The notes under the pieces are model-generated. The model saw only the letters and a program-made list of their open reading frames with translations. It did not search any database and was not told the origin of the DNA. The translations under genes were made by a program, and so were the position numbers. Positions 20,525 through 28,684 of a stretch of 64,000 nucleotides of DNA are shown in pieces. This DNA is from Microbulbifer mangrovi. GTDB lineage: Bacteria > Pseudomonadota > Gammaproteobacteria > Pseudomonadales > Cellvibrionaceae. The stretch is from positions 1-64,000 of the forward strand of contig NZ_LZDE01000344.1 of the NCBI RefSeq assembly GCF_002009015.1, written 5' to 3'. The stretch's first letter is position 1. Each line of letters begins with the position of its first letter.

Positions 20525-21967
20525 ATGCGGCCAGCTCTGGAATCGACAAAGGTGGTGCGACGTCTGTTGGCAACGGCCTGCAGTACGGCTATGGCACTGA
20601 CGTTAACGGCCTGTGGGGGAGATGAGGAAGCCAGGTCAAAAGGTGCCGATTTTTCCCGGCAGGATGCCTTTCCTTCGACTTATAAAGCGGACGAAGCCGG
20701 TCCGGTTTTGATTCGTGGCGCTACTCTGCTGACGGGAACCGGGGAGCAGTTGAACAATACCGATGTGCTGTTGAAAGACGGAAAAATTGCAGCCGTTGGT
20801 GAAGAGCTCAAAGTGCCCAAAAAAGGGATGGTGGTTGAGGGGAGCGGCAAGTGGGTAACCCCGGGCATCATCGATGTTCATTCCCATCTGGGTGACTATC
20901 CGGCGCCGGCAATCGAGTCCTCCCAGGACGGTAACGAGATGACCGCCCCCAACACCGCGCAGGTATGGGCGGAGCACTCGGTGTGGACCCAGGACCCGCA
21001 GTTTGCCCTGGCGCTGGCGGGTGGCGTTACCACACTGCAGATCCTGCCCGGCTCCGCCAACCTGTTTGGTGGTCGCGGGGTAACCCTTAAAAATGTACCC
21101 GGGCGCAGTGTGCAGGATATGAAATTCCCCGGTGCACCCTACGGCTTGAAAATGGCCTGCGGCGAGAACCCGAAACGGGTATACGGCGGCAAGGGCACTT
21201 TGCCCTCCACGCGCATGGGGAATGTAGCGGGTTACCGCCAGGCCTGGATATCTGCGGCCGCTTACCGCGACAAGTGGGACAATTACCACGAGAACGGTGG
21301 CGAGGAGCCGGATCGTGACCTGCAAATGGAAACCCTGGCGGGCGTATTGAACGGCGATATCCTGGTACACAACCACTGCTATCGCGGTGAGGAAATGGCC
21401 ATCATGATGGACATTGCCAAAGAGTTCGACTTCCAGATTTCCACCTTCCACCACGCCGTCGAGGCGTACAAGGTCGCCGATCTGCTCGCCGAAAATAACG
21501 TGTGTGCGGCAATGTGGGCTGACTGGTGGGGCTTCAAACACGAAGCTTTCGATATGACCGAAGCCAATATCGCTATCGTCGACCAGGCCAAGGCCTGTGC
21601 CATGATTCACTCGGATTCCGCCATCGGGATCCAACATCTTAATGAAGAAACCGCCAAAGCCATGCTTGCCGGACAGCGTGCCGGTTTCCATATTGAGCCG
21701 CGTCATGCGGTGTCCTGGATGACCCTGAACCCCGCACGCGCACTGGGTGTCGATGAAGTTACCGGCAGCCTGGAGAAAGGCAAAATGGCCGATGTGGTGG
21801 TCTGGTCCGGCAATCCGTTCAGTGTGTACAGCAAAGCAGAAAAAGTATTTATCGACGGTGTGCTGATGTACGACCGGGATAACCCCGAGCGACAGCCACA
21901 CAGTGATTTCGAACTGGGTATTCTCAACGCGGAAGGCGAACGCCTGCCGGAAGGAGGGCAGCGCTAA
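20525..21967 (+). CDS. Lipoprotein amidohydrolase (imidazolonepropionase-like family), first of a pair
   Basis: 480 residues from the ATG at 20525, directly after AGGAGGGGCA; a longer frame starting 54 bases upstream lacks such a site. The N terminus is a lipoprotein signal with lipobox LTAC before GGDEE. The metal-dependent hydrolase core starts with GKWVTPGIIDVHSHLGD (the HxH metal ligands) and ends with the family C-terminal pattern GSLEKGKMADVVVWSGNPF. LVHNHCYRGEEMA and FHHAVEAYKVADLL hold further likely ligands. Its stop overlaps the start of the next amidohydrolase (TAATG), so the two are translationally coupled. The substrate is unknown; such pairs are often peptide- or amide-related. 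Confidence 0.88.
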   Translation: MRPALESTKVVRRLLATACSTAMALTLTACGGDEEARSKGADFSRQDAFPSTYKADEAGPVLIRGATLLTGTGEQLNNTDVLLKDGKIAAVGEELKVPKKGMVVEGSGKWVTPGIIDVHSHLGDYPAPAIESSQDGNEMTAPNTAQVWAEHSVWTQDPQFALALAGGVTTLQILPGSANLFGGRGVTLKNVPGRSVQDMKFPGAPYGLKMACGENPKRVYGGKGTLPSTRMGNVAGYRQAWISAAAYRDKWDNYHENGGEEPDRDLQMETLAGVLNGDILVHNHCYRGEEMAIMMDIAKEFDFQISTFHHAVEAYKVADLLAENNVCAAMWADWWGFKHEAFDMTEANIAIVDQAKACAMIHSDSAIGIQHLNEETAKAMLAGQRAGFHIEPRHAVSWMTLNPARALGVDEVTGSLEKGKMADVVVWSGNPFSVYSKAEKVFIDGVLMYDRDNPERQPHSDFELGILNAEGERLPEGGQR

Positions 21968-23262
21968 TGGGTATTAAGCAGGTATTCAAGATCGGCGCCA
22001 TCGCCTCTCTGGTTTCTGCGGCGGTTGCCGCACCACTGGCAACCGCGCAGACACTACTCATTAAGGATGCCAAGGTCATCACTCTGGGCGATCAGGGAAC
22101 CCTGCAGATGGGGGACCTGTTGGTAAAAGACGGTCGTATCGAGCAGGTAGCCGAAGATCTCGGCAACCTGAATGCAGATCTGGTTATCGATGGTCGTGGC
22201 AAGGTGGTTACCCCGGGCATCATTGCCCCGAGCAGTGAACTGGGGCTTACTGAAATTGGCGCGGCGGCTTCCACCAACGACAGCGCGATTGAGGATGCGT
22301 CTATCGGTGCCGGGTTCAATCCATCGGTGGCTTTTAATCCGCACTCCACCCTGATTCCCTTCAACCGGGCCGGTGGCGTGACCCGCGCGGTTGTGGTGCC
22401 GAGCAGTCAGGAGAAAATATTTGCGGGGCAGGGGTTTGCCATCAAGCTCACCGGCGAATTCGACAGCGTTACCAACGGTGCGTTATTGCAAAGAGTCTAT
22501 TTCGGCGAGTACGGTGCGGAGCTTGCCGGTGGCAGCCGTGCCCGGGCCTACGAGCAGATTGAGGGCGCCCTGGCGCAGGCAAAAGAATACGCGGATAACC
22601 GCGATGCAATCCGTCGAGGAGAGTGGCGGGAGCTGGACTTTTCCATCGATGATCTGGAATCCCTGCAGCCGCTGCTAACGGGTGAGCAGCCAGTGCTGAT
22701 CACTGCGAATAGAGCCAGCGATATTCTGCAATTACTGGTGCTTGCCGAGCAGTACAAGCTGAAACTGATCGTAGAGGGCGCCGCCGAGGGCTGGATGGTA
22801 GCCGAGCAGCTGGCATCGGCGCGGGTGCCTGTGATCGTGGATGCCATGGGTAACTCCCCGGATGCCTTTGAAAAGTTGGGCGCACGTATGGATAACGCAG
22901 CGCTGCTGCAAAAAGCCGGTGTGACGGTAATGATCAGCGGCCCCGGCTATGCGGGATCCCACAACAGCTATCTGTCGCGGCAGGGGGCGGGCAATGCGGT
23001 GGCCTATGGCCTGCCGTTTGAAGAGGGGGTGCGCGCCATCACTGCCAACGCGGCCTCGGTGTTTGGCCTGGAGGGAGGCGTGCTGGCACCGGGCGCTGTC
23101 GCCGACCTGGTGTTGTGGAGTGGTGATCCTCTCGAGGTTACCAGCTTCGCAGAACTGGTGGTGATTGATGGTAAGCCGCAGTCCCTGGTTAACCGCTCGA
23201 CCCGCCTTCGCGACCGCTACCTGCACCCGCAGGCTGGGACCGGACACGGTTATAAAAAATAA
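21967..23262 (+). CDS. Secreted amidohydrolase-like protein, second of a pair
   Basis: 431 residues. The ATG shares its A with the stop of the preceding gene. A Sec signal peptide (MGIKQVFKIGAIASLVSAAV..., cleavage after ATAQ) is followed by LLIKDAKVITLGDQGTLQMG, the usual beta-sandwich start of amidohydrolases. At the position where the partner reads VTPGIIDVHSH, this protein reads VTPGIIAPSSELGLTE. The HxH metal ligands are therefore missing, and it may be a catalytically altered or non-catalytic partner. The C terminus keeps GVLAPGAVADLVLWSGDPLE. The pair probably forms a heteromeric periplasmic enzyme; that is inference. Confidence 0.85.
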   Translation: MGIKQVFKIGAIASLVSAAVAAPLATAQTLLIKDAKVITLGDQGTLQMGDLLVKDGRIEQVAEDLGNLNADLVIDGRGKVVTPGIIAPSSELGLTEIGAAASTNDSAIEDASIGAGFNPSVAFNPHSTLIPFNRAGGVTRAVVVPSSQEKIFAGQGFAIKLTGEFDSVTNGALLQRVYFGEYGAELAGGSRARAYEQIEGALAQAKEYADNRDAIRRGEWRELDFSIDDLESLQPLLTGEQPVLITANRASDILQLLVLAEQYKLKLIVEGAAEGWMVAEQLASARVPVIVDAMGNSPDAFEKLGARMDNAALLQKAGVTVMISGPGYAGSHNSYLSRQGAGNAVAYGLPFEEGVRAITANAASVFGLEGGVLAPGAVADLVLWSGDPLEVTSFAELVVIDGKPQSLVNRSTRLRDRYLHPQAGTGHGYKK

Positions 23263-23302
23263 CGATTAACCCGAAAAATCTGTAACAGGAGTTTCAAGCG
23301 AA

Positions 23303-23695
23303 ATGGTGAGTATTGAAGTAACGGCACTTTATGCAGGCTTGTGTGCACTGCTGGTCATAGCCCTCGCATTCAAGGTGGTTGCGTTCCGTCGCGGTAAAAA
23401 AGTGGGACTGGGTACTGGCGGAGACAAGGGAGGAGAGATAGCGGTACGCGCCCACGCCAACGCGATCGAATATGTTCCGCTGGCACTGATCCTGATGCTC
23501 ATTGCCGAAATCAACGGCCTGTCTCATCTGTGGCTGCATTGCCTTGGCGCCGCACTATTGCTTGCCCGTCTGCTGCATGCGATTGGGCTGTATGCTGGTA
23601 GTGGCGGGTATCACCCCGGCCGATTTACCGGCACCTCGTTGACCTGGTTGGTGATTATTATCCTCGCGGTGATCAATATTCGCGCAGTTTTCTGA
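23303..23695 (+). CDS. MAPEG-family membrane protein
   Basis: 130 residues with four predicted membrane helices. The MAPEG (membrane-associated proteins in eicosanoid and glutathione metabolism) signature RAHANAIEYVPLALILML lies at about residues 50-67. Bacterial members are inner-membrane proteins of mostly unknown substrate, some with glutathione transferase activity. A good AGGAG precedes the ATG at 23303. It lies 40 bases after the amidohydrolase pair on the same strand and may be in the same transcript, but no functional link is evident. Confidence 0.88.
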   Translation: MVSIEVTALYAGLCALLVIALAFKVVAFRRGKKVGLGTGGDKGGEIAVRAHANAIEYVPLALILMLIAEINGLSHLWLHCLGAALLLARLLHAIGLYAGSGGYHPGRFTGTSLTWLVIIILAVINIRAVF

Positions 23696-23715
23696 ATCGG
23701 CTAATCAGGCTGAAG

Positions 23716-23740
23716 GTGCCAGGCAGGGAATGCCTGGCAC
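23716..23740 (+). terminator. Hairpin after the MAPEG gene
   Basis: GTGCCAGGCA (23716-23725) and TGCCTGGCAC (23731-23740) are perfect 10-bp arms around a 5-nt loop. It begins 20 bases past the MAPEG stop. No U-run follows on the plus strand, so it may be a processed 3' end rather than a classic terminator. Confidence 0.55.
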
Positions 23741-23745
23741 GCTAT

Positions 23746-23768
23746 AAAAAAAGCCCGGCAAGCCGGGC
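23746..23768 (-). terminator. Rho-independent terminator of yebG
   Basis: Read on the minus strand, GCCCGGC-TT-GCCGGGC is followed by a run of seven T. It lies about 70 bases past the yebG stop. Confidence 0.85.
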
Positions 23769-23839
23769 AGAGTACAGGGATGGAATTTCTGGGGAATATG
23801 CGTAACCGGTGGGGGCGCCGGCTGCGCGAGCTGCCAGAA

Positions 23840-24154
23840 TTACTGGTTAGCAGCCAGGGGGGTGACGTTTTCACCGCTGTTGTCTGATTCACTGCCTGAC
23901 TGCTCGCTGGTTTCTTCTGCCGCGAGCAGCTCCTCCGGCTTGCCTTTACAGGCCTTGGCCAGTACTTCGCGACGCTTGGCGAGCATCAGGCCGATTTCTT
24001 CGCTGGCTTCTTCAGAAACGCCTTCAATATTACGCTCGATCAGCGCAGTAATATTGGCAGCCAGTTCCAGCATCTTGTCGTGTTCTTCGGCATCTTTTTT
24101 GTTGTCGAACATGGCTCCGTCTCTATCGCATTTCCAAACCGCTACTACCGCCAT
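23840..24154 (-). CDS. yebG: YebG-family DNA damage-inducible protein
   Basis: 104 residues. The N terminus MAVVAVWKCDRDGAMFDNKK and DAEEHDKMLELA, then LAKRREVLAKACKGKPEEL, match the YebG family. In E. coli yebG is a LexA-repressed SOS gene of unclear function. An acidic, low-complexity tail (EETSEQSGSESDNSGEN) follows the conserved domain. A LexA-type operator lies about 90 bases upstream of the ATG and a clear terminator lies downstream, so it is a monocistronic SOS gene. Confidence 0.9.
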   Translation of the reverse strand: MAVVAVWKCDRDGAMFDNKKDAEEHDKMLELAANITALIERNIEGVSEEASEEIGLMLAKRREVLAKACKGKPEELLAAEETSEQSGSESDNSGENVTPLAANQ

Positions 24155-24244
24155 AATGGCCTCCTGTTGTCTTAATACAGTGATTCCGGGCTGAATCCGG
24201 ACAATAACCGTAAATTGTTATTGAATTGGATGAATGTACAGTAT

Positions 24245-24260
24245 CTGTATGCCTGTCCAG
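24245..24260. promoter_or_regulatory. LexA box of yebG
   Basis: CTGTATGCCTGTCCAG fits the CTG-N10-CAG operator of gammaproteobacterial LexA, with a good left arm. A second, degenerate box TTG-N10-CAG overlaps the region just next to it at 24226-24241. Position upstream of a YebG gene supports the call. Confidence 0.75.
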
Positions 24261-24269
24261 TGTCAACCT

Positions 24270-24896
24270 TCAAATCTGCCACAGCAGACGACCGGCGAGG
24301 GCAATCAGCAGAATGCCGAACAGTTGTTGCAGGCGGTGGCTCCAGCGACCGGGGCGAATACCCTTGCGGCGGCCAAAGTAGAGGGCTGCACTGACCAGCA
24401 GATACCAGAGTGTATCGATGCCGGCCGCCAGGCCGGCCATGGCGAACTTGGTGGCCGTGGCCTGCTCGGCACCGACAAACTGGCTGAACAGGGCGGCGAA
24501 AAACAGCGCCACCTTGGGGTTGAACAGGGCGATCCCAAATCCCTGTGCCGCGGCCGCCGCAATGGACTGCCGGGGTGCGTCGGGATTCGGGGTCGTTGCG
24601 TCTGATGCCTGTGGCGCGGGCGCGCGGATGGATTTCCAGCCCAGATACACTAGAAACAGGGCGCCGCCCCATTGCAGGCCGGTAAACAAATGAGGGGAGT
24701 TTGTCAGCACCAGGCTGAGCCCCAGGGCGGTCAGCAGCGCGTAGCCGCCAATACCTGCACCGTGGGCGATGGCACAGGCGGCCCCGTGGGCAAACCCGGT
24801 ACTGGCATTGCGCACGACAATCAACAGGCTCGGCCCCGGGGACATGGCACCCAGGGCGCAGACGCCAGCGAGAGAAAACCAGGCTAACCAGTCCAT
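24270..24896 (-). CDS. LysE/RhtB-family amino acid exporter
   Basis: 208 residues from the ATG at 24896, which shares its A with the stop of the upstream DUF924 gene (TAATG); a longer frame starting 27 bases upstream would overlap more. Six hydrophobic helices are visible and the N-terminal family motif GAMSPGPSLLIVVRNA is clear, as is FGIALFNPKVALFFAALF. Members export amino acids or homoserine lactones across the inner membrane; the substrate here cannot be told. Coupling to the DUF924 protein suggests co-expression. The 3' end lies next to the LexA box of yebG. Confidence 0.9.
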   Translation of the reverse strand: MDWLAWFSLAGVCALGAMSPGPSLLIVVRNASTGFAHGAACAIAHGAGIGGYALLTALGLSLVLTNSPHLFTGLQWGGALFLVYLGWKSIRAPAPQASDATTPNPDAPRQSIAAAAAQGFGIALFNPKVALFFAALFSQFVGAEQATATKFAMAGLAAGIDTLWYLLVSAALYFGRRKGIRPGRWSHRLQQLFGILLIALAGRLLWQI

Positions 24897-25537
24897 TAAA
24901 AGCCGCCCCCGTTGTCCAGCCATTCCTGCTCTTGCGGGGTATTCTCACGACCGAGCGCGGCGTTGCGGTGTGGGTAGCGCCCAAATTGCTCGATGACGTT
25001 CTGGTGGGCCACGGCGAAGCGATAGTAGTCCTCGGCAAGCTTGGCGGCCTGTGGGCCGGCGCTGTCCACGTTAAAGTCCGTGCGCAGCTGGTCGAAGTAG
25101 GCGACTGACTGGGCTTGCACCTCCGGCAGCTCCGAGTGTTCCAGAGGCATGCCGGCAAACGCGCGCTGGTGCAGTCCCAGCTTGCACTGGTGGTTGTTGC
25201 GGATCATGGCCTGGGTGACTTCCAGCGCAACCGGGTCTCCGGCAAAGGCTTTGGCGGAACCGCGGTAGATGTTACGGGTGAACTGGTCGCAGAGAAGTAT
25301 CAGTGCCAACTGGCCTTCGGCGCTATCACCCCAGCTCGTCAGCTCCCCAGACAGTGCCGCGCCGATGGTGTTTTCAAAACGATTGCGGATCTCCAGGTCA
25401 AATTCGTCATTGCGTTGGAACCAGCGGGCACGCTGTTGCGCCGGGGTATCTCCGTCCAGCGCATTGCTGCCGAACCAGTAAGTGAGAATCTCGGCAGGGT
25501 GGGCAATTGTGGTGACGGTCAGCTCGTCTGAAGTCAT
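24896..25537 (-). CDS. DUF924-family protein
   Basis: 213 residues, all-helical TPR-like fold predicted for the DUF924 family. Diagnostic segments are ILTYWFGSNALDGDTPAQQ, LALILLCDQFTRNIYRGSAKAF and a C-terminal FGRYPHRNAALGRENTPQEQEW. Length is normal. The function of DUF924 is not established. It is first in a two-gene unit with the LysE-type exporter and divergent from the DUF6249/ECF sigma locus. The ATG at 25537 has a weak ribosome site (CGGGG). Confidence 0.88.
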   Translation of the reverse strand: MTSDELTVTTIAHPAEILTYWFGSNALDGDTPAQQRARWFQRNDEFDLEIRNRFENTIGAALSGELTSWGDSAEGQLALILLCDQFTRNIYRGSAKAFAGDPVALEVTQAMIRNNHQCKLGLHQRAFAGMPLEHSELPEVQAQSVAYFDQLRTDFNVDSAGPQAAKLAEDYYRFAVAHQNVIEQFGRYPHRNAALGRENTPQEQEWLDNGGGF

Positions 25538-25844
25538 GAAAACCCCGTTTTATGGTTATATTGCGGCGCATTATCGGCCCCAGGCCCGCCAATTAGCCTG
25601 GATCTGTGGTTCTTCTACCGGGCCCCCTGAAATATTTGACCCGTCTTTGCATCCAAAGGGCGCATCTCCGGCGTCCATCAGGAGAAGGGTAAAGCCCGGC
25701 CAAGCAACAGTCAGTAAGGTAACCCGGAATGTGCCCCTGATACAGGGTGCTCAAAAAAGGTACACTCTGACGCGAGAAAGGTCCCGGGTCCCCGGATGGG
25801 GCCAGTTTACCGCGGGTCAGACTAGTAAGAGCGAGATAACACCA
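25538..25844. promoter_or_regulatory. Divergent non-coding region between DUF924 and the ECF sigma locus
   Basis: This 307-base gap separates divergent genes and must carry promoters for both. I see GC-rich dyads near 25780-25805 (GGTCCCGGGTCCCCGGATGGGG region) but no defensible ECF-type promoter. No small gene was recognised. Confidence 0.4.
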
Positions 25845-26720
25845 ATGAGAGCGAAAGATTCAATTGTGCGTAACCGACTGCCCGGCTGGGCACTCGCGAT
25901 CGCAGCAACCCTGGCGATGGGCGTCTCCGGCACTCTGCTGGCACAGGAAGATGCCGTAGCGCCACAGCCCCCCGAGCCCCCGGCCCCCGCGGTTGCGCCG
26001 GAGCCCCCTGCGAAGGACAAGGTGACCAAGCAGGTACGAATTCTGCGCCAGGAAGATGGCCGCCTGCGGATTCATACGCGCGATGAACACGGCGAGAGTG
26101 CCAATGTAGAGATCGACCTCGGCGAAGAGTTTGGCGGTGCGGTTACCCGTCGCATCTATGAGCAGCTGGTAGAGAAAGGGGTCCTTGACGACACGGGAGT
26201 GGTCGTAGAAGAGGCGCTGGAGTCGGTGCCGCGCAATATCAGCATCGGAATCAATGCCGATATGGAGCGGGCCGAACGTGCTCGCGAGCACGCTGAGCGA
26301 ATGCACGAGCGCACCCATGAAATCCACGTGTCGCAAGAGCGCGGTGGCCGCTCCAGAGGGCCGGATATGGACTGGCTGATCGGTATTGTCGCGATTCTTG
26401 CGGTCTTCGGTACCCCGATTCTGATCGTGTGGCTGGTGACGCGTAATAGCTATCGCAAGAAACAGCTGGTGATGGAGAACATCAACCGTATGGTTTCTGA
26501 GGGACGCGATATTCCGCCGGAACTGCTGGATGCCCTGGAAGGCGAGAGTTCCGCGAACACCAAGGATCGGGGAATCACGCTGATTGCCATTGGCGCCGCG
26601 ATCTTTATCTGGCTGTCTGCCTCCTCCGGTATCGGTGTCGGTAGCCTCGGGTTGATTCCCCTGTTTATCGGGATCGCCCGCTATATCAACTGGAAGCACG
26701 ATCAACAGCAAGCGGGTTAA
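25845..26720 (+). CDS. Signal-peptide membrane protein with C-terminal DUF6249-like region
   Basis: 291 residues from the ATG at 25845; a longer upstream frame lacks signal-peptide logic. After the signal (WALAIAATLAMGVSGTLLAQ) comes a Pro-rich spacer (PQPPEPPAPAVAPEPP), a charged periplasmic region, and an Arg/Glu/His-rich helix (about residues 145-175). A membrane helix (WLIGIVAILAVFGTPILIVWL), a short loop and two more C-terminal helices follow; this last part resembles the DUF6249 domain. It lies 12 bases before an ECF sigma gene and in the same operon, so it may sense or transmit an envelope signal. That role is inference. Confidence 0.7.
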   Translation: MRAKDSIVRNRLPGWALAIAATLAMGVSGTLLAQEDAVAPQPPEPPAPAVAPEPPAKDKVTKQVRILRQEDGRLRIHTRDEHGESANVEIDLGEEFGGAVTRRIYEQLVEKGVLDDTGVVVEEALESVPRNISIGINADMERAERAREHAERMHERTHEIHVSQERGGRSRGPDMDWLIGIVAILAVFGTPILIVWLVTRNSYRKKQLVMENINRMVSEGRDIPPELLDALEGESSANTKDRGITLIAIGAAIFIWLSASSGIGVGSLGLIPLFIGIARYINWKHDQQQAG

Positions 26721-26732
26721 GGACAGCCATCC

Positions 26733-27287
26733 ATGGACCTCAATGATGAGGATCTGATAAAGCGCGTCGTCGACGACGGGGACCAGCGGGCCTACGCCCA
26801 GCTGGTTCGTCGCTATCAGTCACAGCTGCGTTTCTCGCTCCGCCAGCTGTGCAATGGCGACCAGGGACTCGCCGACGACATGGCGCAAGAGGCTTTTATC
26901 AAGGCCTATAAGGCGCTGCCTGCGTTTCGTGGGGATGCGCGTTTCAGCACCTGGCTGTACCGCATCGCCTACAATCTGGTCATGAGTCACAAGCGCAAGA
27001 ATGCACCAGACGTGGATCAGGAGGCAGTGGACCGCGCGCAGGCCCAGGAAAGTGTCGAAGAAGCACAGCAGCTGGGTATGGCCAGGGACCTGAATTCGGC
27101 AATGGGGGAATTGAGTGATGCCCAGAGACAGGCGGTGCATCTGTGTATGCAGCGCGGCTTTTCCCACGAGGAAGCGGCCACGATTATGAAGTTGCCGCTG
27201 GGCACGGTAAAATCCCATGTAAATCGCGCAAGGGCCAAATTGCAGACTCTGCTGCAGGCCTGGCGAGAGGAGGTAGCCAGTGGCTGA
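26733..27287 (+). CDS. ECF-type RNA polymerase sigma factor
   Basis: 184 residues. Region 2 (about 20-95) has FSLRQLCNGDQGLADDMAQ, EAFIKAYKALPAF and STWLYRIAYNLVMSHKR. Region 4 (about 125-175) has LSDAQRQAVHLCMQRGFSHEEAATIMKLPLGTVKSHVNRARAKLQ. This is a sigma-70 ECF family protein that redirects RNA polymerase to a stress regulon. It is sandwiched between the DUF6249-like membrane protein and a small two-helix membrane protein whose GTG start overlaps its stop. The latter is the natural candidate for an anti-sigma factor. Confidence 0.92.
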   Translation: MDLNDEDLIKRVVDDGDQRAYAQLVRRYQSQLRFSLRQLCNGDQGLADDMAQEAFIKAYKALPAFRGDARFSTWLYRIAYNLVMSHKRKNAPDVDQEAVDRAQAQESVEEAQQLGMARDLNSAMGELSDAQRQAVHLCMQRGFSHEEAATIMKLPLGTVKSHVNRARAKLQTLLQAWREEVASG

Positions 27288-27696
27288 TTCCCGAAATTCG
27301 AACAGTGATACTGCAGGTATTACAGGTATGGTAATTACAGATGGTGTTGTAAGGCCCGCTCCCGAACCATTTGGGCGCGATGAACCGGACTTTGACACCT
27401 GGTTGTCTCAGCAATTGCAGTTCAATGAACCGCACCTGGACAATGACGGCTTCTGTGAACGGGTGATGGCGCAGTTGCCGCCAGTGCCTGCCAAGCGGGC
27501 CGAGCGCAGGGCGACCCGTTACCAGTATGCGGCGGTAGTCGCGGCCTCGGCGATTGTCTGCTGGCAATTTCCCCTGGAAGAAGTCCTCACCGTGATGGCA
27601 GAGCAGAGCATCAGTCTCTACAGCCTGGTGGGAATCGGTATTCTCAGCTCCATGGTCGCCATGACCGGGGGTATTCTGGCGGCGCGCCGCGGCTAG
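27280..27696 (+). CDS. Small membrane protein, candidate anti-sigma factor
   Basis: 138 residues from a GTG at 27280 that overlaps the sigma gene stop and has GGAGG six bases upstream, so the GTG is well supported. The soluble N terminus (about 1-80) faces the cytoplasm if the two hydrophobic helices (YAAVVAASAIVCWQF and LYSLVGIGILSSMVAMTGGIL) anchor the C terminus. No zinc-finger (HCC) motif is present. Overlap with an ECF sigma gene suggests a sigma-binding partner, but I recognise no named anti-sigma family. Confidence 0.65.
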   Translation: MADSRNSNSDTAGITGMVITDGVVRPAPEPFGRDEPDFDTWLSQQLQFNEPHLDNDGFCERVMAQLPPVPAKRAERRATRYQYAAVVAASAIVCWQFPLEEVLTVMAEQSISLYSLVGIGILSSMVAMTGGILAARRG

Positions 27697-27720
27697 CGCC
27701 AGATTGCTCTTCCTTGCCCC

Positions 27721-27748
27721 TGCGGGCCGGTGACTCCACCGGTCCGCA
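27721..27748 (+). terminator. Hairpin after the sigma operon
   Basis: TGCGGGCCGGTG (27721-27732) pairs with CACCGGTCCGCA (27737-27748) with one G-U wobble and a 4-nt loop. No strong U-run follows. It sits between convergent genes and may serve both. Confidence 0.5.
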
Positions 27749-27776
27749 GATCCCTTCTTGACTCAATTCCCAAGCG

Positions 27777-28235
27777 TCAGCGCTGATACTGCCCCAGCTG
27801 GATGTTCCCCTGTTTACTGACCCGGATTGCCGGCAGGATCGAGCGCTGCAGGCCCAGCTTCGCTTCCAGTTCGTAGGGCACCGTATTCCCCTGCAGTCGA
27901 ATCAGCTCCGCGGCAGCCATAAATGAGCCCATCAGATTTGCCGATGCGTCCACACTGATCGCCTGCTGACCGTAGGCGGGAATCACCGGCAGGTTACTGG
28001 AGGTACCGGTTACGACTTTGTGCCCCGCAAGTTTCAGGGTGTAGTAGAGGCCGGATAGGGCGAGTTCGCTGTTATTGGGGTTGAAGACCCGCAAGTGGAT
28101 CCGAAAGCGCAGATCGCCACTGTGGTTGTTGGGCAGAGGTTCCAGCGCCGTTACCTGTACCTCCGGCTTTTCAAAATCCGGCGAGAGTACGGCGCACCCC
28201 GAGAACAGAGCGAGCGAGAGCAGTAGCGGTACCAT
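27777..28235 (-). CDS. LEA type 2 (WHy-domain) family lipoprotein
   Basis: About 152 residues from the ATG at 28235. The N terminus MVPLLLSLALFSGCAVLSP holds a lipobox (FSGC), so it should be a lipid-anchored envelope protein. The rest is a single WHy/LEA_2 beta-sandwich (VTALEPLPNNHSGDLRFRIHLRVFNPNNSELALSG, in which NPN is diagnostic). The start is uncertain: upstream residues TTRKRLRA would supply the basic n-region a signal peptide usually has, but no good start codon precedes them. Family members are linked with stress tolerance; the role here is unknown. Confidence 0.7.
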   Translation of the reverse strand: MVPLLLSLALFSGCAVLSPDFEKPEVQVTALEPLPNNHSGDLRFRIHLRVFNPNNSELALSGLYYTLKLAGHKVVTGTSSNLPVIPAYGQQAISVDASANLMGSFMAAAELIRLQGNTVPYELEAKLGLQRSILPAIRVSKQGNIQLGQYQR

Positions 28236-28684
28236 CGCCCGCAGCCGCTTGCGTGTTGTAGCGACATGCCCAGATGGATGGCGGCTGCCAAGTAGTTTGG
28301 CAGACAGGATGTGAAGTGAGCGTTGGAGCGAGTAAATCAAGCGGGTTCCCCTCAGGTAGCGTGGCCGGTAGATCGGCGGTTCGGCGGTGTATTTGGCGCC
28401 GGTACAATTTTTCTCGAGCAAAGGTTATTCTGAATCGATGCGTTCCTCACGGAATTTTTGTTGCCCCATATTACATGGCTCACGAACTTTTTCCGGAGAT
28501 CGCGCCCACCGATAGACAGCTTTGGCCTTAGCGGGTTCAACCCTGGAACCTGTCCGGTTTAGTCAGGTAAATGTCCGCACTGGCCAGGGATACGGGTCAA
28601 TTGGGGGCGAACTATACTCAGGTCGAAAATCGGCCTCTATCGTCAGGGTGAGGTATAACCTAAACGAAGACAAAGGAGTGTCTT
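28236..28684. other. Non-coding interval between divergent LEA_2 and oxygenase genes
   Basis: This 449-base gap should carry the two divergent promoters. TATACT at 28613-28618 could be a -10 element for the oxygenase gene, but no matching -35 is clear. Part of it (28236-28430) is an open frame continuous with the LEA_2 gene but without family sequence. Confidence 0.4.
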
